NCBI GenBank assembly: GCA_034440635.1
Contig: JAOTON010001488.1
Location: 310,001 to 374,000, forward strand
DNA length: 64,000 bases
Reading direction: 5' to 3'
DNA from: Lepas anatifera
Taxonomy: Eukaryota; Arthropoda; Thecostraca; Lepadidae
Each line of letters opens with the position of its first letter. The stretch's first letter is position 1. The notes under the pieces were generated by a model. It saw only the letters and a list, made by a program, of their open reading frames with translations. It had not been told where the DNA came from and ran no database searches. The position numbers and the translations under genes were made by a program. This document shows positions 35,461-46,800 of the stretch, piece after piece.

Positions 35461-36964
35461 TCCTAGCGAGAGAGCTTTATCGGTAATTACATGAAGGGCC
35501 GTTTCGGTAGAGTATCGTTTTCGATAGCCGTGCTGTGCGTCCGAGAGGAGGTGATTTTCTTCTAAGTAGTTGGAGAGCTGCTGCTGCACAACACGCTCGA
35601 CTAGTTTCGTGACGGCAGGTAGGAGTGAAATAGGTCTAGTTTCAGACGGTTTTGTACTCTTCGTGCCTTTGGGAATTGGAGTTACCATGGCGTGCTTCCA
35701 TGCCTGTGGAACGGAGCCAGAAACAAGACTTGAATTAATTATATCGAACAGGGGTTCGCCGAGTCCGTAGCAAAACTTTTGAAGCATATGTATGCTGATT
35801 CCGTCAGCTCCCGTTGATTTAGAGGGCTTCATACTTGCTAAGGTCAAACACAACGTGTTAAAATCTATGGGTTGGACTTTAAAAGCGCTAGTCGTCACTC
35901 GTGGTAAAAGGGTCGGCACAGAAACTCTGGCTGCAGGGACACTGGCTGAAGTGTTCGGTCCGACCGACACGTAAAAATCATTCAATGCATCGGGTGTGAT
36001 GTTAAACGCGGTGCACTGCTGTTGTTTCCGTCCGATAACTGGTTGAATAACACGCCACAGACCAGCGCGGCCGCCGCGTCTGATCTCCCCTCGTACAGTG
36101 CCACGCAGTCCCGGCGAACTGCAGAGCGGCAGAGGCGGTTCACGCGCTGGTACTCGGCACGATCGCCCCGGCTGAGGGCCGCGCGGCGGTCGCGTATAAG
36201 TTCCTGCGATCTGCTGACACTGGTGGGGCTCTGTACTGCCGCCTATTGACGCGCTTGAGTGGTGCCACAGTGTTAAGATGGTGGGTGAAAATGGCCTTAA
36301 AAGCTTCCCACTTTTCCTCAGTGGAGGGGAGTAGAAAACATGTGTCCAGTCAACATCGCGCAGTTGATGATGATTAAAAGCAGCAATGTCAACCCTCTTA
36401 AAAGATCGTGTCAACATGTTACAACCACGCGGTGTTGGTGAGCGCATTTCCTGAGCTAAAACAAGTCTGGTAAAATCGTGTGGTCCTCCATAGTGACACC
36501 TTGTGACACCTGCACGCTGTACTAAGTCTGGTCTGGAGGTGGCCATAATGTCAAGTAAGCTCGCTGCGGGTCGGTATGTCGGACGATCCTTGTTCACTAT
36601 GTGAAGGTTATACATCGAAAGCAACCGCGACAAGTCATGACGAGTATTTTGGAACTTGAACAAACAACGGTTAAAATCACCAGCCAGAACTACAGTTGCT
36701 CTAGGATAGTTTGCCAACATGTACAGTAGCTGAAGCTCTAAATCATCTAAATCGGTAGAAACCTGACGTTCAGTGGTATTAGGCACTCGATAACCAGAGG
36801 TGAATAGAACAGTATGGCGATTGTCGATATGAACTAGAATCCAGATAATCTCTAAATTAGAACCTACGATTCCCGTCACAGGAGTTTGGAGAACTTCACA
36901 CCGAAGACTGTCACGTACTAACACAGCGACACCGCCCTTGCCTTTTGGTAGGTTTAAGCTGGCT
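35458..36964 (-). pseudogene. LINE-1 endonuclease (C-terminal part) and RT N-terminal part
   Basis: A frame open for nearly 490 codons. The AP endonuclease part has KGKGGVAVLVRDSLRC, the GDFN motif (VVLAGDFNRC), LLDIMATS and a diverged PHDFTRLVL in place of the usual SDH. The RT part has SMKPSKSTGADGISIHML, then MVTPIPKGTKSTKP, RPISLLPAVTKLVERVV and QHGYRKRYSTETALHVITD. It joins the N-terminal endonuclease piece at 39,421-39,600 once LINE-2 and one TSD copy are removed, where the reading is continuous (RLFRRDRP-ASLNLPKGKGG). Function: target-primed reverse transcription of the LINE RNA. Confidence 0.9.
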
Positions 36965-36979
36965 GGCCGGTCTCTTGTT

Positions 36980-38540
36980 GTTGTTGTTGTAGTCCTCGGG
37001 CCGGCCTACGGCCGGCCTTAGCAAGAGGCTCTCGGTGTCCCAGGTAGTTGCGGGCCAAGGCCGCCACGGCCCCGCCGTCCCGGAGCTGCACCGGGTCCGG
37101 ATGGATGGTGCCGAAAGGCGGAGCCGCAATCCCGCCAGGCACGGGCACCGGAGCAGGACGTGCTCGGGTGTATCCGGGCCTTCGCGGCAGACGAGGCAGC
37201 GCGCCGCAAGGCACGCCGGGTCTGCGCACTGCTGACATTGGCGGGATGGAAGACGGCCGATACGGTGCAGGTACTGTCGGGAGAGTCCCCAGTGTCCTGC
37301 CCTCAGCTGGTGCACGTTCACGGCGTCTTCCCGGTCTCGGTGAGGACCGGCGTCGGCATCCGGTCCCCATGATGCGCCTGAACAAACTGTCCGACCAGCA
37401 GCATCGCCAGGCCCTGGAGGCGGAGCGGTCGACAGCTCGGGTGATGCTACGGACGTCCACAGGCGCGGTTTCCTGTGGGAGGTTGGAGGCCTCCTTCGCC
37501 AACACGTCCGCACGTTCATTTCCTGGGAGCCCACAGTGGGCCGGGACCCACTGTAGGAAGGTGTCCTGTCCCCGGCCGCGGCTTGAGGAGAAGGCGCCAC
37601 ACCGACGCGCCCAGCGTGGTCTTCTGGGCGCCGGCGCCGCTCGCAAGGGTCGACAGAGCAGCCTGGGAGTCCGTGCAGAGGACGATGGGGCACTCAGCTG
37701 GGGCGCCCCCATCTCCAGCAGCTTCTCCAGCGCCGCTCGGATGGCGACGAGCTCGGCGCGCGTGCTGCTGCACAGTCTCCCGGCCGGGGCGGTGACCGAG
37801 TGCTCCTCCCCAGAAGGGAGCACAATGAGGGCCCCTCCTCCGCCGGCACTCACTCCTCCCTCCGCCGAGCCGTCACTCCAGACTCAGGTGGCCTGGTCTG
37901 GCAGGGTGGAGAGGTGCTCCTCCGCGGCGGCACGGCGCCGCGCATCCGGCACCCCTCGCAGGGTGTCCGGGCCGACATCCAGGCGGATGTGGACGCGAGT
38001 CCTGTCCACCCAAGGGGGATGGTGACGTGCAGCCTCGCCTCGATGGGAAGGTCGGACGCACCCGCTCTCTCCAGCGCCCTTGCACCAACAGCCCGCCAGC
38101 CGGTGGTGGTGATCAGGCGCTGAGGGCGGTAAACTCCGCCGTCACGCGGGTGGGTCGTCCTCTCGTAGGGCTCGGGCCGAGCCTGCCAGTCTTGCTGCCA
38201 GCACCTGCCGACGCACCCTGATGGTCGTGAGGCCCGCTTCTGCCAGCAGCGGGTCACGGGGGTGCTGACAGGGCAGCCGGTGATGGCTCGGGCAGCGGCC
38301 CTGAGTTCGCGCTCCAGGAGCTCCCATGTGACCCGACGCGGCGGGCAGCCATGCAGCGGCGGCGTACTCCATGGCGCCGCGTACGTAGCCGCTAGCCACC
38401 GTGCGGAGTTGTGGCTCTCTAAGCCCCAGGAGCGGCCCGTCATCCTACGCAGCTGAGCGATGCGGGGCTTTACCTTCTTCCGAAGGTTGAGGCAATGTTC
38501 CCCGAAGTGAAGCTGCCTGTCAAACGTCACGCCGAGAAGC
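36980..38540 (-). pseudogene. LINE-2 RT thumb, RNase H and C-terminal Cys/His domain (frameshifted)
   Basis: The first piece (to 37,850) has TFDRQLHFGEHCLNLRKKV and the connecting region. RNase H begins at about 37,890 with SDGSAEGGVSAGGGGAL (first catalytic Asp), then STRAELVAIRAALEKL (Glu), CTDSQAALSTL (Asp, in a different frame at about 37,670) and WVPAHCGLPGNERADVLAKEA. The C-terminal piece has HQLRAGHWGLSRQYLHRIG followed by a Cys-rich CxxC...C...H...C block (CQQCADP...CLVCREGPDTPEHVLLRC). Frame changes near 37,640-37,690 show that it is a pseudogene. RNase H would remove the RNA strand after first-strand synthesis. Confidence 0.9.
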
Positions 38541-38541
38541 T

Positions 38542-39130
38542 TCAGTGCCGCCCACCTCTGACGTCAGCGCCGTCCACCTTGATGGAAAGGTTCCGAGCGT
38601 CCTGGTAGCGCTGGGACAGAACGAGCACCTGCGTCTTGGAACCCGCGATGGCCATCTTCCAGTCCCGAGCCCACTTGGCCATGGTGTCCGCAGCCTGTTG
38701 GGCGCGCTCTCTGGCGAGATCGACGGTGCACCCCGTGCTCAATGTAGCCGTATCGTCGGCGTACATGTACACAGAGGTGCCCGGAACGCGCCCCAGTGCC
38801 TCCACCAGGTCCGCCGCCCAAAGGGTGAACAGGGACGGGGCGAGGACCGACCCCTGCGGCAGCCCGGCGCGGAAGATGCGGTCGAAGCTGCGTACCCCGT
38901 TCACCTCCGCGCAGGCGCGGCGGTCGCGCAGGAACTGGAAGACCCAGGATGTCATACACTTGGGAAGGTAGCGCAACATCTTGAGCAGAAGCATCCGGTG
39001 GTCAATCTTATCATAGGCGCGGGAAAAATCATACGCGACAAGGACGAACCTGGCGGCAGTCTTGCCGTCTGACGGGCGGCCTCGCGGCCTCGGGAGGTTA
39101 AACCCGTCCTGGACTTCTTGGGTGAGTCGT
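38542..39130 (-). pseudogene. LINE-2 reverse transcriptase core
   Basis: From about 39,130 down it reads EVQDGFNLPRPRGRP, then FVLVAYDFSRAYDKIDHRML (RT motif A with catalytic Asp), AGLPQGSVLAPSLF (motif B) and SVYMYADDTATLS (motif C, YADD). It then runs through KMAIAGSKTQVLVLS toward the thumb. A frame change near 38,540 joins it to the next piece (LLGVTFDRQLHFGEH...). Residues of the RT active site are intact although the ORF is broken. Confidence 0.9.
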
Positions 39131-39420
39131 CCCAGGTTCTCTTCAGCGGAACGGCCGCGCTTCAGCCGTCCAACGAGTTCCGCCTCCCTGCGGTGGACGG
39201 TCGAGGGTGGAGCGCCTACTGTTCTTCGGACCCGAGGAGCAGGACGCCTGCCCCAGGCCCCCGCGCGGCGACCGCGGGGGTTCCTTCCAAATGGAACTCA
39301 TTTGCCCCGAGGTGCGGGACGTTGCGGGGCCGACGCCCTGCGGCCCCGCCGTCTCGGAGCTGCCGCGGCTGCGCGGCGATTGGCAACCGCTGCGCCGCCG
39401 CCACCATCGGCCGGTCTCTT

Positions 39421-39600
39421 CGGAAGAGCCGATAGCCACTCACCGATATTAGTCTGTCCGGCACGTTAGGTGTAAGCCACATCTCCTTGAGAGCCAAAAT
39501 GTCAAAACCGTATACGTTATCAATATCATTCCTAAGGTCCAGCAGCTTGGGCTTGTATGATTGGATGTTTAGTTGTCCGATGATCAGCTGGCTGGACCCA
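39421..39600 (-). pseudogene. LINE-1 endonuclease N-terminal part
   Basis: Minus-strand frame IGQLNIQSYKPKLLDLRNDI, GFDILALKEMWLTPNVPD and VSGYRLFRRDRP. This is the N-terminal part of the APE-type endonuclease (the LNIQS and ExW-like motifs), interrupted by LINE-2 right after RLFRRDRP. The usual ETW is EMW here. Confidence 0.87.
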
Positions 39601-40160
39601 CAGTCCCCGTGGCGGCGCCAGTTGATTCCACCTCTGCGACCTCGGCGCCTGGTCGCGCCTCTGCCGCCCCTCCTCCAACCGTCCGCTGTGTTCGCCGCTG
39701 CCGCTGGTGCAGCAGTCAGCTGAGTGCCGCGGCCCGGTGTCTGGTCAGCTGAGGGATCAGCGGCTGCTGACCGCGGCCGCGCAGATCTTAGAGGTCAGGT
39801 CGTTCAGCCGGTCGGGCAGCTTGCATGATTATATTTGCAGCGTGCAAGAAAATCAAAGCACCGATGAACAGCTCGGCTGGTCTTGGGGTCCTAGCGTGGT
39901 TGGCCATGATGACTCAGGTTTAGTCCTTGCTCACCTTTAGGCTGGTAAGTCAATCCGTGTGCGTCACAGGTAGGGTATTAAACGTCATATAGAGTTATCA
40001 CACTTCACTCTTTCCACTTAATTAGCTCACACTTCCCGCACATTCATAATTGATACGATCACACTCATACGCTTGATACACTCGTACAAGGAACTAGTAG
40101 CGGTGGTGGTCGGAGAGCCGGTGCGCGTGCGACCCCGGGGCGGCGCAGACCAGACAGATA

Positions 40161-40845
40161 ACGTCGTATAATTGGGATGCTGTGTTAAGGCCACCTCACA
40201 TCAAGGTCAAGTTCACAGTTCAAGGTCATAACAACATTTTCAAAGTCATCGAGCCCGTTGCCTCCGGTCAGATGACGTCACCCAGTATGACGTACCTACA
40301 TTTGTTATGGCGTCCTTGTTATGTCACTCAATATCAAGATTATGGTAACAGTTCAAGGTCAAAGCCCATGATTAAAAGTCAAACCTTCATTTCCCGGTCA
40401 ATGGTTGCTATAGACCTAGTCATGGTGTACTTAGATCATGGAAAATATATCATTTTGTGACGACATAGTTCAATGGACTTGCTCCCCATGATTTTAGAGT
40501 AAAATTATTTGGAACTCTTCTCAATAGACCTTAGTCCGTCTTACGTTCGTTATTTACTTTTTCTGCATTATCATGGAATTTTACCGTATGTCCCAGCACA
40601 AACTTCTTGGGCCTTGATTGAATATGATATAGGCCTATTTGAATATAATTTACCTGTTAATATGAAGATATTGACCTAGTTGAATATAAAGATATTGACC
40701 TAGCTGAATAAAAATGATATAATTTAGATGAGCATACTCCTCACAAACGCCCCAAAGGGCGTTTTCCTCACCCATTGGTCTGCATATCTCAGTAGGGTTG
40801 GGGAGGGGGGCAATGTTAAAACCCCTCTCCACTGTGATTTTACTT
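40161..40845 (+). mobile_element. TTAA family alpha element copy 3, 3' part
   Basis: Continues alpha from ACGTCGTATAA: CACCTCACATCAAGGTCAAG, TTCAAGGTCATAAC, CCGGTCAGATGACGTCACCC and CATTTCCCGGTCAATGG blocks align with 50,755-51,010 of copy 1. It ends near CCCCTCTCCACTGTG (about 40,840), the diverged 3' tip. Together with 33,896-34,163 it shows that LINE-1 landed in an older alpha element. Confidence 0.72.
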
Positions 40846-42490
40846 TCGACGCCTTTCCACCGCGCATGTTGAACCTATTCTTCCTGGTGAAGTGAAACAG
40901 TTTGAGAGGGTAAGTTCCCTTGACCTGGCATAGTGATCTGACCAGACATGACCCGGAGCAGAAATTTTGATAGGAATCGTGCAAATGATCAAAAATGGAG
41001 TTTGCCAAGTACAGCAGTGGTGCTACGCCTAGAAGCGCCTAGAAGTAGTTTTTTTCTTAAGCGGCGGCTGAAAACTGCGATGTGAGTGTTAAATTCCCCT
41101 CCGCGTCCCGCCAAAAATTCAGCATCGTAAGATAGGTATATCGATTTTGGCACACGAAGTCATGGGTTAAGTTTGACGTCACAGCTTTACCTCTCATGCC
41201 AGAATGAATGCACTTTCTCGGCCTCTATCTTATCGATAGCAGATGAGGATTAATCAGCAGACTGTGAGGTTATCAGGGTTCAGAAAATGCCTGCAGTTCG
41301 CCCGATAGGCCAGAGTGTGAACTAGAGATGCCAACACTCAGAGATACCATACACTCCATTTATTTTAGAAACTATTTAAGGTGTTGCAGCCAGTGCTTGA
41401 AATTGCATCATTGAGACTGATTTTCAACGATGATAGTACACAGTGATCTTCACAAGACTCGCAAAGGTGTTCCGAAGGCTGTTCCGAGGCAATGGCGAAG
41501 GAGGCTCGAGCCCCCCCGAAATGTTGTCCTTGTTCCGCCACTGGTGGCAACTATCAGAAGAAATCAAGTCTGTTGAGATGGTTGTCGCATAAAAGCAACA
41601 ACAATATCAATGTTTTTTTACTGGCAAACGTGTTAGAGCCCGGAGCTCACTAACGCTTGGACGTTTAGACTACGGTCATGTGCATGAGGCACCATTTTCA
41701 GAAAATCAGGCAAAATTCAGCCCTGAATCATTTAAACATCTGTTCAGGTATTTATGCCTTTCAAATTGCTCATGCATGGCGGTATCAATGTCGTTAGAAA
41801 CAAGCTGGAAAGGGTAAGACTCCTAGGTGCCAGATGTTGCAAATGAATATTCCAACATATTCCATTCGAAAGTCGCGCTCAGTGCTTCATATGTGTTTAA
41901 TTTGTTTGTATTACGTTGATCAATCAATGCCGATGCACTATTTTTGTTTTAAGTATATTAATGGTTAGGCAATAGTAGCTTGAACGCACATCAATATTTG
42001 TTTTTGCATGAATTTGGTCTTCATCAATGTATTTTCTTATCTGCAGTGACTTTGTTAAATAACCGTTTTTAGCATGCAATATTATTTTATGCTTACGGAT
42101 GGACTCAGGCTGTACCAATTTTGTTTTTATTTTGTGACCAGAAGCAGACCATTATTGGCAATCAGTGCATTTTGTCAGAAATCCGTCAACATGGTTTTTC
42201 ACTCGTCACGCCGTTATTGCACACAAAAATTAGAACATCAGTGCAATTGTAAATAAATAAATGCAGAAATTGTTAGTGAAAACAACACTAAAGGGGAAAA
42301 TGAACATTTAAATTTTGATAAATAATTTTGCAATTTCGAAAAACCTCAGCCACTGAGCCCATTCTGGTGGGCCCGTGCCTTATTCCCATAAAAATTCAGC
42401 CCTCTGATGTCAGTTCTCAGGCCAGACTGCAGACGCCACCGGACAAAGCAACTGCTAAAGAGTAGTATATAATATAAATATTAATATCTA
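40846..42490. other. No recognisable gene; one MITE half
   Basis: At 41,475-41,545 the plus strand has GGAGGCTCGAGCCCCCCC, GAAATG and GTTCCGCCACTGGTGG, one end of the GGCGGATCCAG-type MITE. The remainder is AT-rich without supported exon. Confidence 0.45.
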
Positions 42491-42491
<1 letters not shown>

Positions 42492-42547
<56 letters not shown>

Positions 42548-42595
42548 TTTTTTTTTATATATTATATATATATATATAGTATATAATACTAGGTA
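42492..42595. repeat. (TA)n microsatellite, interrupted
   Basis: About 104 bp of AT dinucleotide with a T-run interruption near 42,547-42,556. Confidence 0.95.
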
Positions 42596-43399
42596 AGAGG
42601 TTTTATTATTTGCATTTCGTTAGCGGCTTTTGAAAGGCCTGTTACAAATACGATTGGAAACTGCCGAAACGTGGTTAAAATGAGTACAGCAGGCGCGACC
42701 ATAAAATTCATCTTCATGTGGCGCGGAAAGAACAGGCGTGGTACATGTTCAGTGCATGGTGCATCTGTGCACCGCCGAAGTGGAGAGGCCTACCTCAGCT
42801 ACTACTCGGTTACAGTCAGACCAAGGAAAGCCTAGCGGTGCGCCCATTATCCGGACATTCGGGTAGACTTATATTCTCCCTTCTCCCTTATGTAGTTGCT
42901 CCAAAACAAGCACGCAGACAGCATAGCCATTGGAGCGACGACTAGTCATATCCTCTCCAAGTCCTAAGGGCTAAATGCCAAAGTCATTGGAAGATTCAAC
43001 TCGGTGAGTGAGCCAACCATTTTCCGGAAAGGCACTACGGAGAACGGGATCCAACATGGCGTCCATGATGTTTATCTTGTGATAGCGAACGCAGCTAATA
43101 TGAAGCGAAGAAGGCGCTGGAACAGCTAGGTGAAGGACGTGCTAGAATTGGGCCCGACTGGTGATCAGACGGTCCAATCCTCGGCTCACGGTCAGCATGG
43201 TGGAGCACCAGCGGAAATCTCTCCAGAACGTCCCAGCTCCGGGTGCTGGCGGCCAGAGTTCCGAGGCTGCTTGGTTTTGGCTCTCCGGAATCCCCCCAGC
43301 CAATCAATCTGAATTGTGAATTTGCATGAACAGAAACAAAAAACTGCCGTCTATTTCCCGCGTGCAATCCTCGCGAGCAGTGCACGTACTTTGTCTTTC

Positions 43400-44075
43400 G
43401 GGTGTGCTGAAGCCTGGAGCAACGAGTTCCTGGAGGGAAAATCCCACAATGTCCCCTAAATATTTGGGGTCAAGGCCATTTAAGATCATTCACCTATAAT
43501 GTCACAAGATGTATATTCCTTATAATGTTTGCTATAACTTGCCCTATAGAAACTGTTGGGCGGAAAATTAGGGTTTGGAGATGACCAATGACCTCAGACC
43601 TTGACTTGTGACCTTGACCTTAACATTGAGCAACCTTATCTACGAAGTCATAACGTAACAGACGCCGTACTGAGTAACGCCATCTGACCGAAAGCGATAG
43701 GGCCAATGAATTGCAAATGCTGGCATGACCTTGAACCGTGACCTTTGAACTTGACCCTGACCTTCATGTGAGGTGACCTCGCCACATCATCCCGATTAGA
43801 TGACCTTATGACGTCACCACTCGATCCGCAGCGTAGGAGAATCGGTACGCTGCGCGATTTTGGCGATTTCAACGTATGGGTTTGGCATTTAAAGCCTATG
43901 TACAAGTAAAAAAAGTTAGCGACCGATTTTCTTCATCACCACCAATCGAAGCATCCACAAATTCTCGAAAAGGTAGCTAAGTAGCACCTCCCAGCTGCGA
44001 ACAGTTCTCCGGTCATCTTGCGAAAATAGGTTGGGGCACTTTCGGACCCCCTGCACTGTCTGTGCTAATTGACCG
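43400..44075 (-). mobile_element. TTAA family alpha element copy 4 (diverged, minus strand)
   Basis: Read on the minus strand from 44,075: GACAGTGCAGGGGGTCC, GATGACCGGAGAACTGTTCGC, CTTCGATTGGTGG, GTGGTGACGTCATAAG and AGGTCACCTCACATGAAGGTC match alpha in order. The TTAA at the head is replaced (TTAG). The left border is unclear because the 3' part is poorly conserved. The density of GACCTT/AAGGTC half-sites (43,590-43,780) is retained. Confidence 0.7.
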
Positions 44076-46429
44076 CAACTTTCAAAGTTTAGAAACAAAG
44101 CTGCATGAGGCTTGCCTATGATAATCTTAGTTTATTTAAGCGTATTCATGTTTTTTTCCTGCACGATTGCATTACATCTGAACAGGCTTGTGCCATTTGC
44201 AGTATTTTATATTTGTGACCTCACATGAATATAGGGATATCGACATAGGTCAAATTTAGCTATAACGTAGACCGACATAGCTCCTATAGGATCCTGATCG
44301 GGCGTTTTGTTGTCTTGTTTTTTCTTTGAATCTCAGGGGACTCTAAATGGTCCACTCCTATTGCTTGTTAGTACCAGACCCTCTAATGGGATGATAAAAT
44401 CGTCGTAAAGCTTATTATATGGTCTCGACTACCTCAGGGAACAATCAAGCTACCTCAGCTGCGAAACCAACGGTACCTTCTGAATTTTGTCGGATTAAAG
44501 CTGCTTAAGTAGTGATTTTGAACAGAAGCGAGTTTCCAACACCCTCTCCGCCACTAGCAGCCGCGTGCTGCCGTTATCACGCTCCTCGGCAAAACGCGCA
44601 CCCTGCCAACACCTCCCCACGCACACTCCTCGGTGCTCTGCGTGCAACTGGTGTGTCGTCTGTATTTCGCGCATGCGCATTAGCCTTCTCGACGCGGTGA
44701 ACACAATCGATGACGTGCTGGGCCAACAGCTTTGCTAGAGGCGTAAAAGTGGTAGGATCTGTCGATGGTAATCCATGCGTGTAACGGATAAACCACAGGC
44801 GCCATGTATGTAAAGGGAGACGCATCTCTAACGCTTTGGAGATGATGTAGTTTGTCTACGGAGAATAATGCCGAGATTACTTTCAGTGCGCCTTGACTTC
44901 GTCGCGTTTTGGTACTCAGGCCGCTGACGTCGGGCTGCGCCTCTTCTTCTCGACGCTTTTTAAGCATGTAGGTATGTGAGTGCCAGGGATCAGCCAGAAC
45001 TTTCTGGAAGAGCTCGAATTGGACTGTGCAGACGCGTAATTGCCTACTTTACAGCCATGTAAGTGACGATAGCACCATTGCCGCTCCGTGGAAGATGGGA
45101 GCATTGGGGTGCTATATAAGGCCATTGCTTTGTATATGGGTCATTTCGCGTCAAATCGATCAAGAAATGACATTTCTGTACCCAGCTCCCTGAGAATTGG
45201 ACGGAATCTGGTGCACCTGCAGAGCCATTTGAAAGACAGTCCTGTATACCTTTGCAGTCTGAAGAACCGCCTGCGATCAAATCTATGCGCACCTCCTTTG
45301 ACCAAGAAGCATGGAGGTTGGGGATGGGGGGTGAGCAGATAATCTTAAACTTTTTGCTGACAAAAATTGTATCCGTCTAGATACAGAAAGCTGGTCGGAT
45401 TCGGGCTCCTTGTCACTCTCTCCACAGACTAGATGGTCAAATCGAGAGCTCATCATGGGCAGCACTTTTTACAGGCCTGGCTTAAAAAGCGGATGTAATT
45501 TTGGTTAAACAATTAATGGCCACATTGCCACCAAAGTCAGGAACATTTTCTGCCATGCTAGAGCTGTACTAAAATTGAACCTAACCTATATTTGAACTCT
45601 GACCTTGCTAGGTCAAACGTTATATATGCACCGTTTTCTAGTTTTGCTTGTTTCCAAGTCCGTGTTGACTGTGCAAGTGACTTATCGAGACCCTGCATGC
45701 CCATAAAAATAAAGACGGAGTGAAAAATATTTTTGAAAGATGGTTCTTTGTAGTTGGAAGTATCATAGAGGCAAGACATACCTCGGGACTTCAAATATGA
45801 CACGTGCCAAAGAACCACATGACGCCCTAATAGGGGCTAATTCGGATTACTGGGCCATCCTAACATTCAAGGGCGTGAATTTGTGTCTATTTTCGGGTAC
45901 CGTGGCACCTCTAATCCAAGTCAGTGTCCAATCCAAATCCAAATCCAATCCAAACCGAGTCAGTGTTACAATATTGTTTAGGTTTTGTTGTCTTTCATTT
46001 CCAGGACTTCAATTCATGTCACTTGTTTAAAAGGTCTCTGTGAGGGAAAAATAAAGGAAATAATCGGCATATCTTTTAGCATGCAGTAGTTGATTTTGTT
46101 GTCAAATTTTTGTACCCTTACTGATTTTCGGAATTCGTAGCCCCGACTATCATTGTTAGGTTGGCCCACAGAACCTCTGCCCATCTTGCCGGCTTGAACC
46201 TCTTCCCATCTAGAACCTCTGCCGATCCCATCAACCTCTGTCCGTCTTGCCACTCTGACCCATAATAAGAAATAGAACCCATGTTATCTTCAGGATTTTA
46301 TTAAGACCATATGACCGTGAAATTGCTTCAAATTATTGCTGTTTATATACCATCAGAAGATTTCTGATGTCTGTAGAATTATTTTCATGTACCATGGTTG
46401 AAATGTTGCGAACCTGACTGTCAAAGAAT
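44076..46429. other. No recognisable gene
   Basis: No supported exon. At 46,160-46,260 a short, irregular tandem repeat (AACCTCTGCCCATCTTGCC-type units) is present. Short homology to TCCAAATCCAAATCCAATCC occurs near 45,930. Frames here have no recognisable motif. Confidence 0.45.
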
Positions 46430-46800
46430 AAATAATTTATTTTTATTTTATAAATTTTGTTCAAGTTGTTCCTGGTAAGGCTGCTGGAGTCGGAGTCTCA
46501 CTAAAGTCATCAAGGGACTTGTCACGGAGACCCCGACCCCACCACCCGAACGAGCAACTCCCTCAATAGAGGGTTAATTTAGAAGCCAAAGTTTAACGTC
46601 CCACAAAGCACAGGGACGGCCGCCCCGCTCAGGTCACCCCCTCACCAGTCAGTTGCCAGCCGACCTGTACGTCGGGTAAACTATTGAGCGCCGGAGCGTC
46701 TCAGGGGAACCGATCCCAAGCCTGGACATGCACTGCCACTGCATGAGTCTGAGCAGCGGGCCGGAGCCCAACGCTCTACCAACTGAGCTACCGGGGCGGC
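46430..46800 (-). repeat. tRNA-derived SINE, copy 3
   Basis: Minus-strand copy of the SINE, head at 46,783-46,800 (GCCGCCCCGGTAGCTCAG), tail at 46,430-46,460. It retains the A box and the GGTTCCCCTGAGACG segment. Confidence 0.9.

Larger units (their letters stand above)
36977..39408 (-). mobile_element. RNase H-bearing LINE (LINE-2), 5'-truncated, nested in LINE-1
   Basis: A 2,432-bp insertion flanked by a perfect 12-bp duplication, GGCCGGTCTCTT (36,965-36,976 and 39,409-39,420). Its 3' end on the minus strand is a (CAA)n tail. It is strongly GC-rich against the LINE-1 background. Content on the minus strand: RT, thumb, RNase H and a C-terminal Cys/His motif. The 5' part with endonuclease is missing. 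RNase H after RT places it in the I superfamily (I, Loner, Outcast, LOA-like); clade unresolved. Confidence 0.92.
34164..40160 (-). mobile_element. CR1/Daphne-like LINE (LINE-1), nearly complete, carrying a nested LINE
   Basis: Minus-strand non-LTR retrotransposon of about 3.6 kb excluding the nested LINE-2 (36,977-39,408). Its 3' end (left) has an (AGATAAC)n tail at 34,160-34,180, the short-tandem-repeat tail usual for CR1/L2-type LINEs. Endonuclease and RT coding lie at 39,600-39,421, 36,964-35,458 and 35,457-34,416. The 5' part (about 39,600-40,160) is GC-rich with ORF1-like fragments. It sits inside an alpha element whose two halves flank it. Confidence 0.82.

Noticed and set aside
36954..38221. 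Several overlapping plus-strand frames of up to 325 codons
   Set aside because: Antisense shadows of the GC-rich LINE-2 coding sequence; the minus strand has the RNase H and RT motifs.
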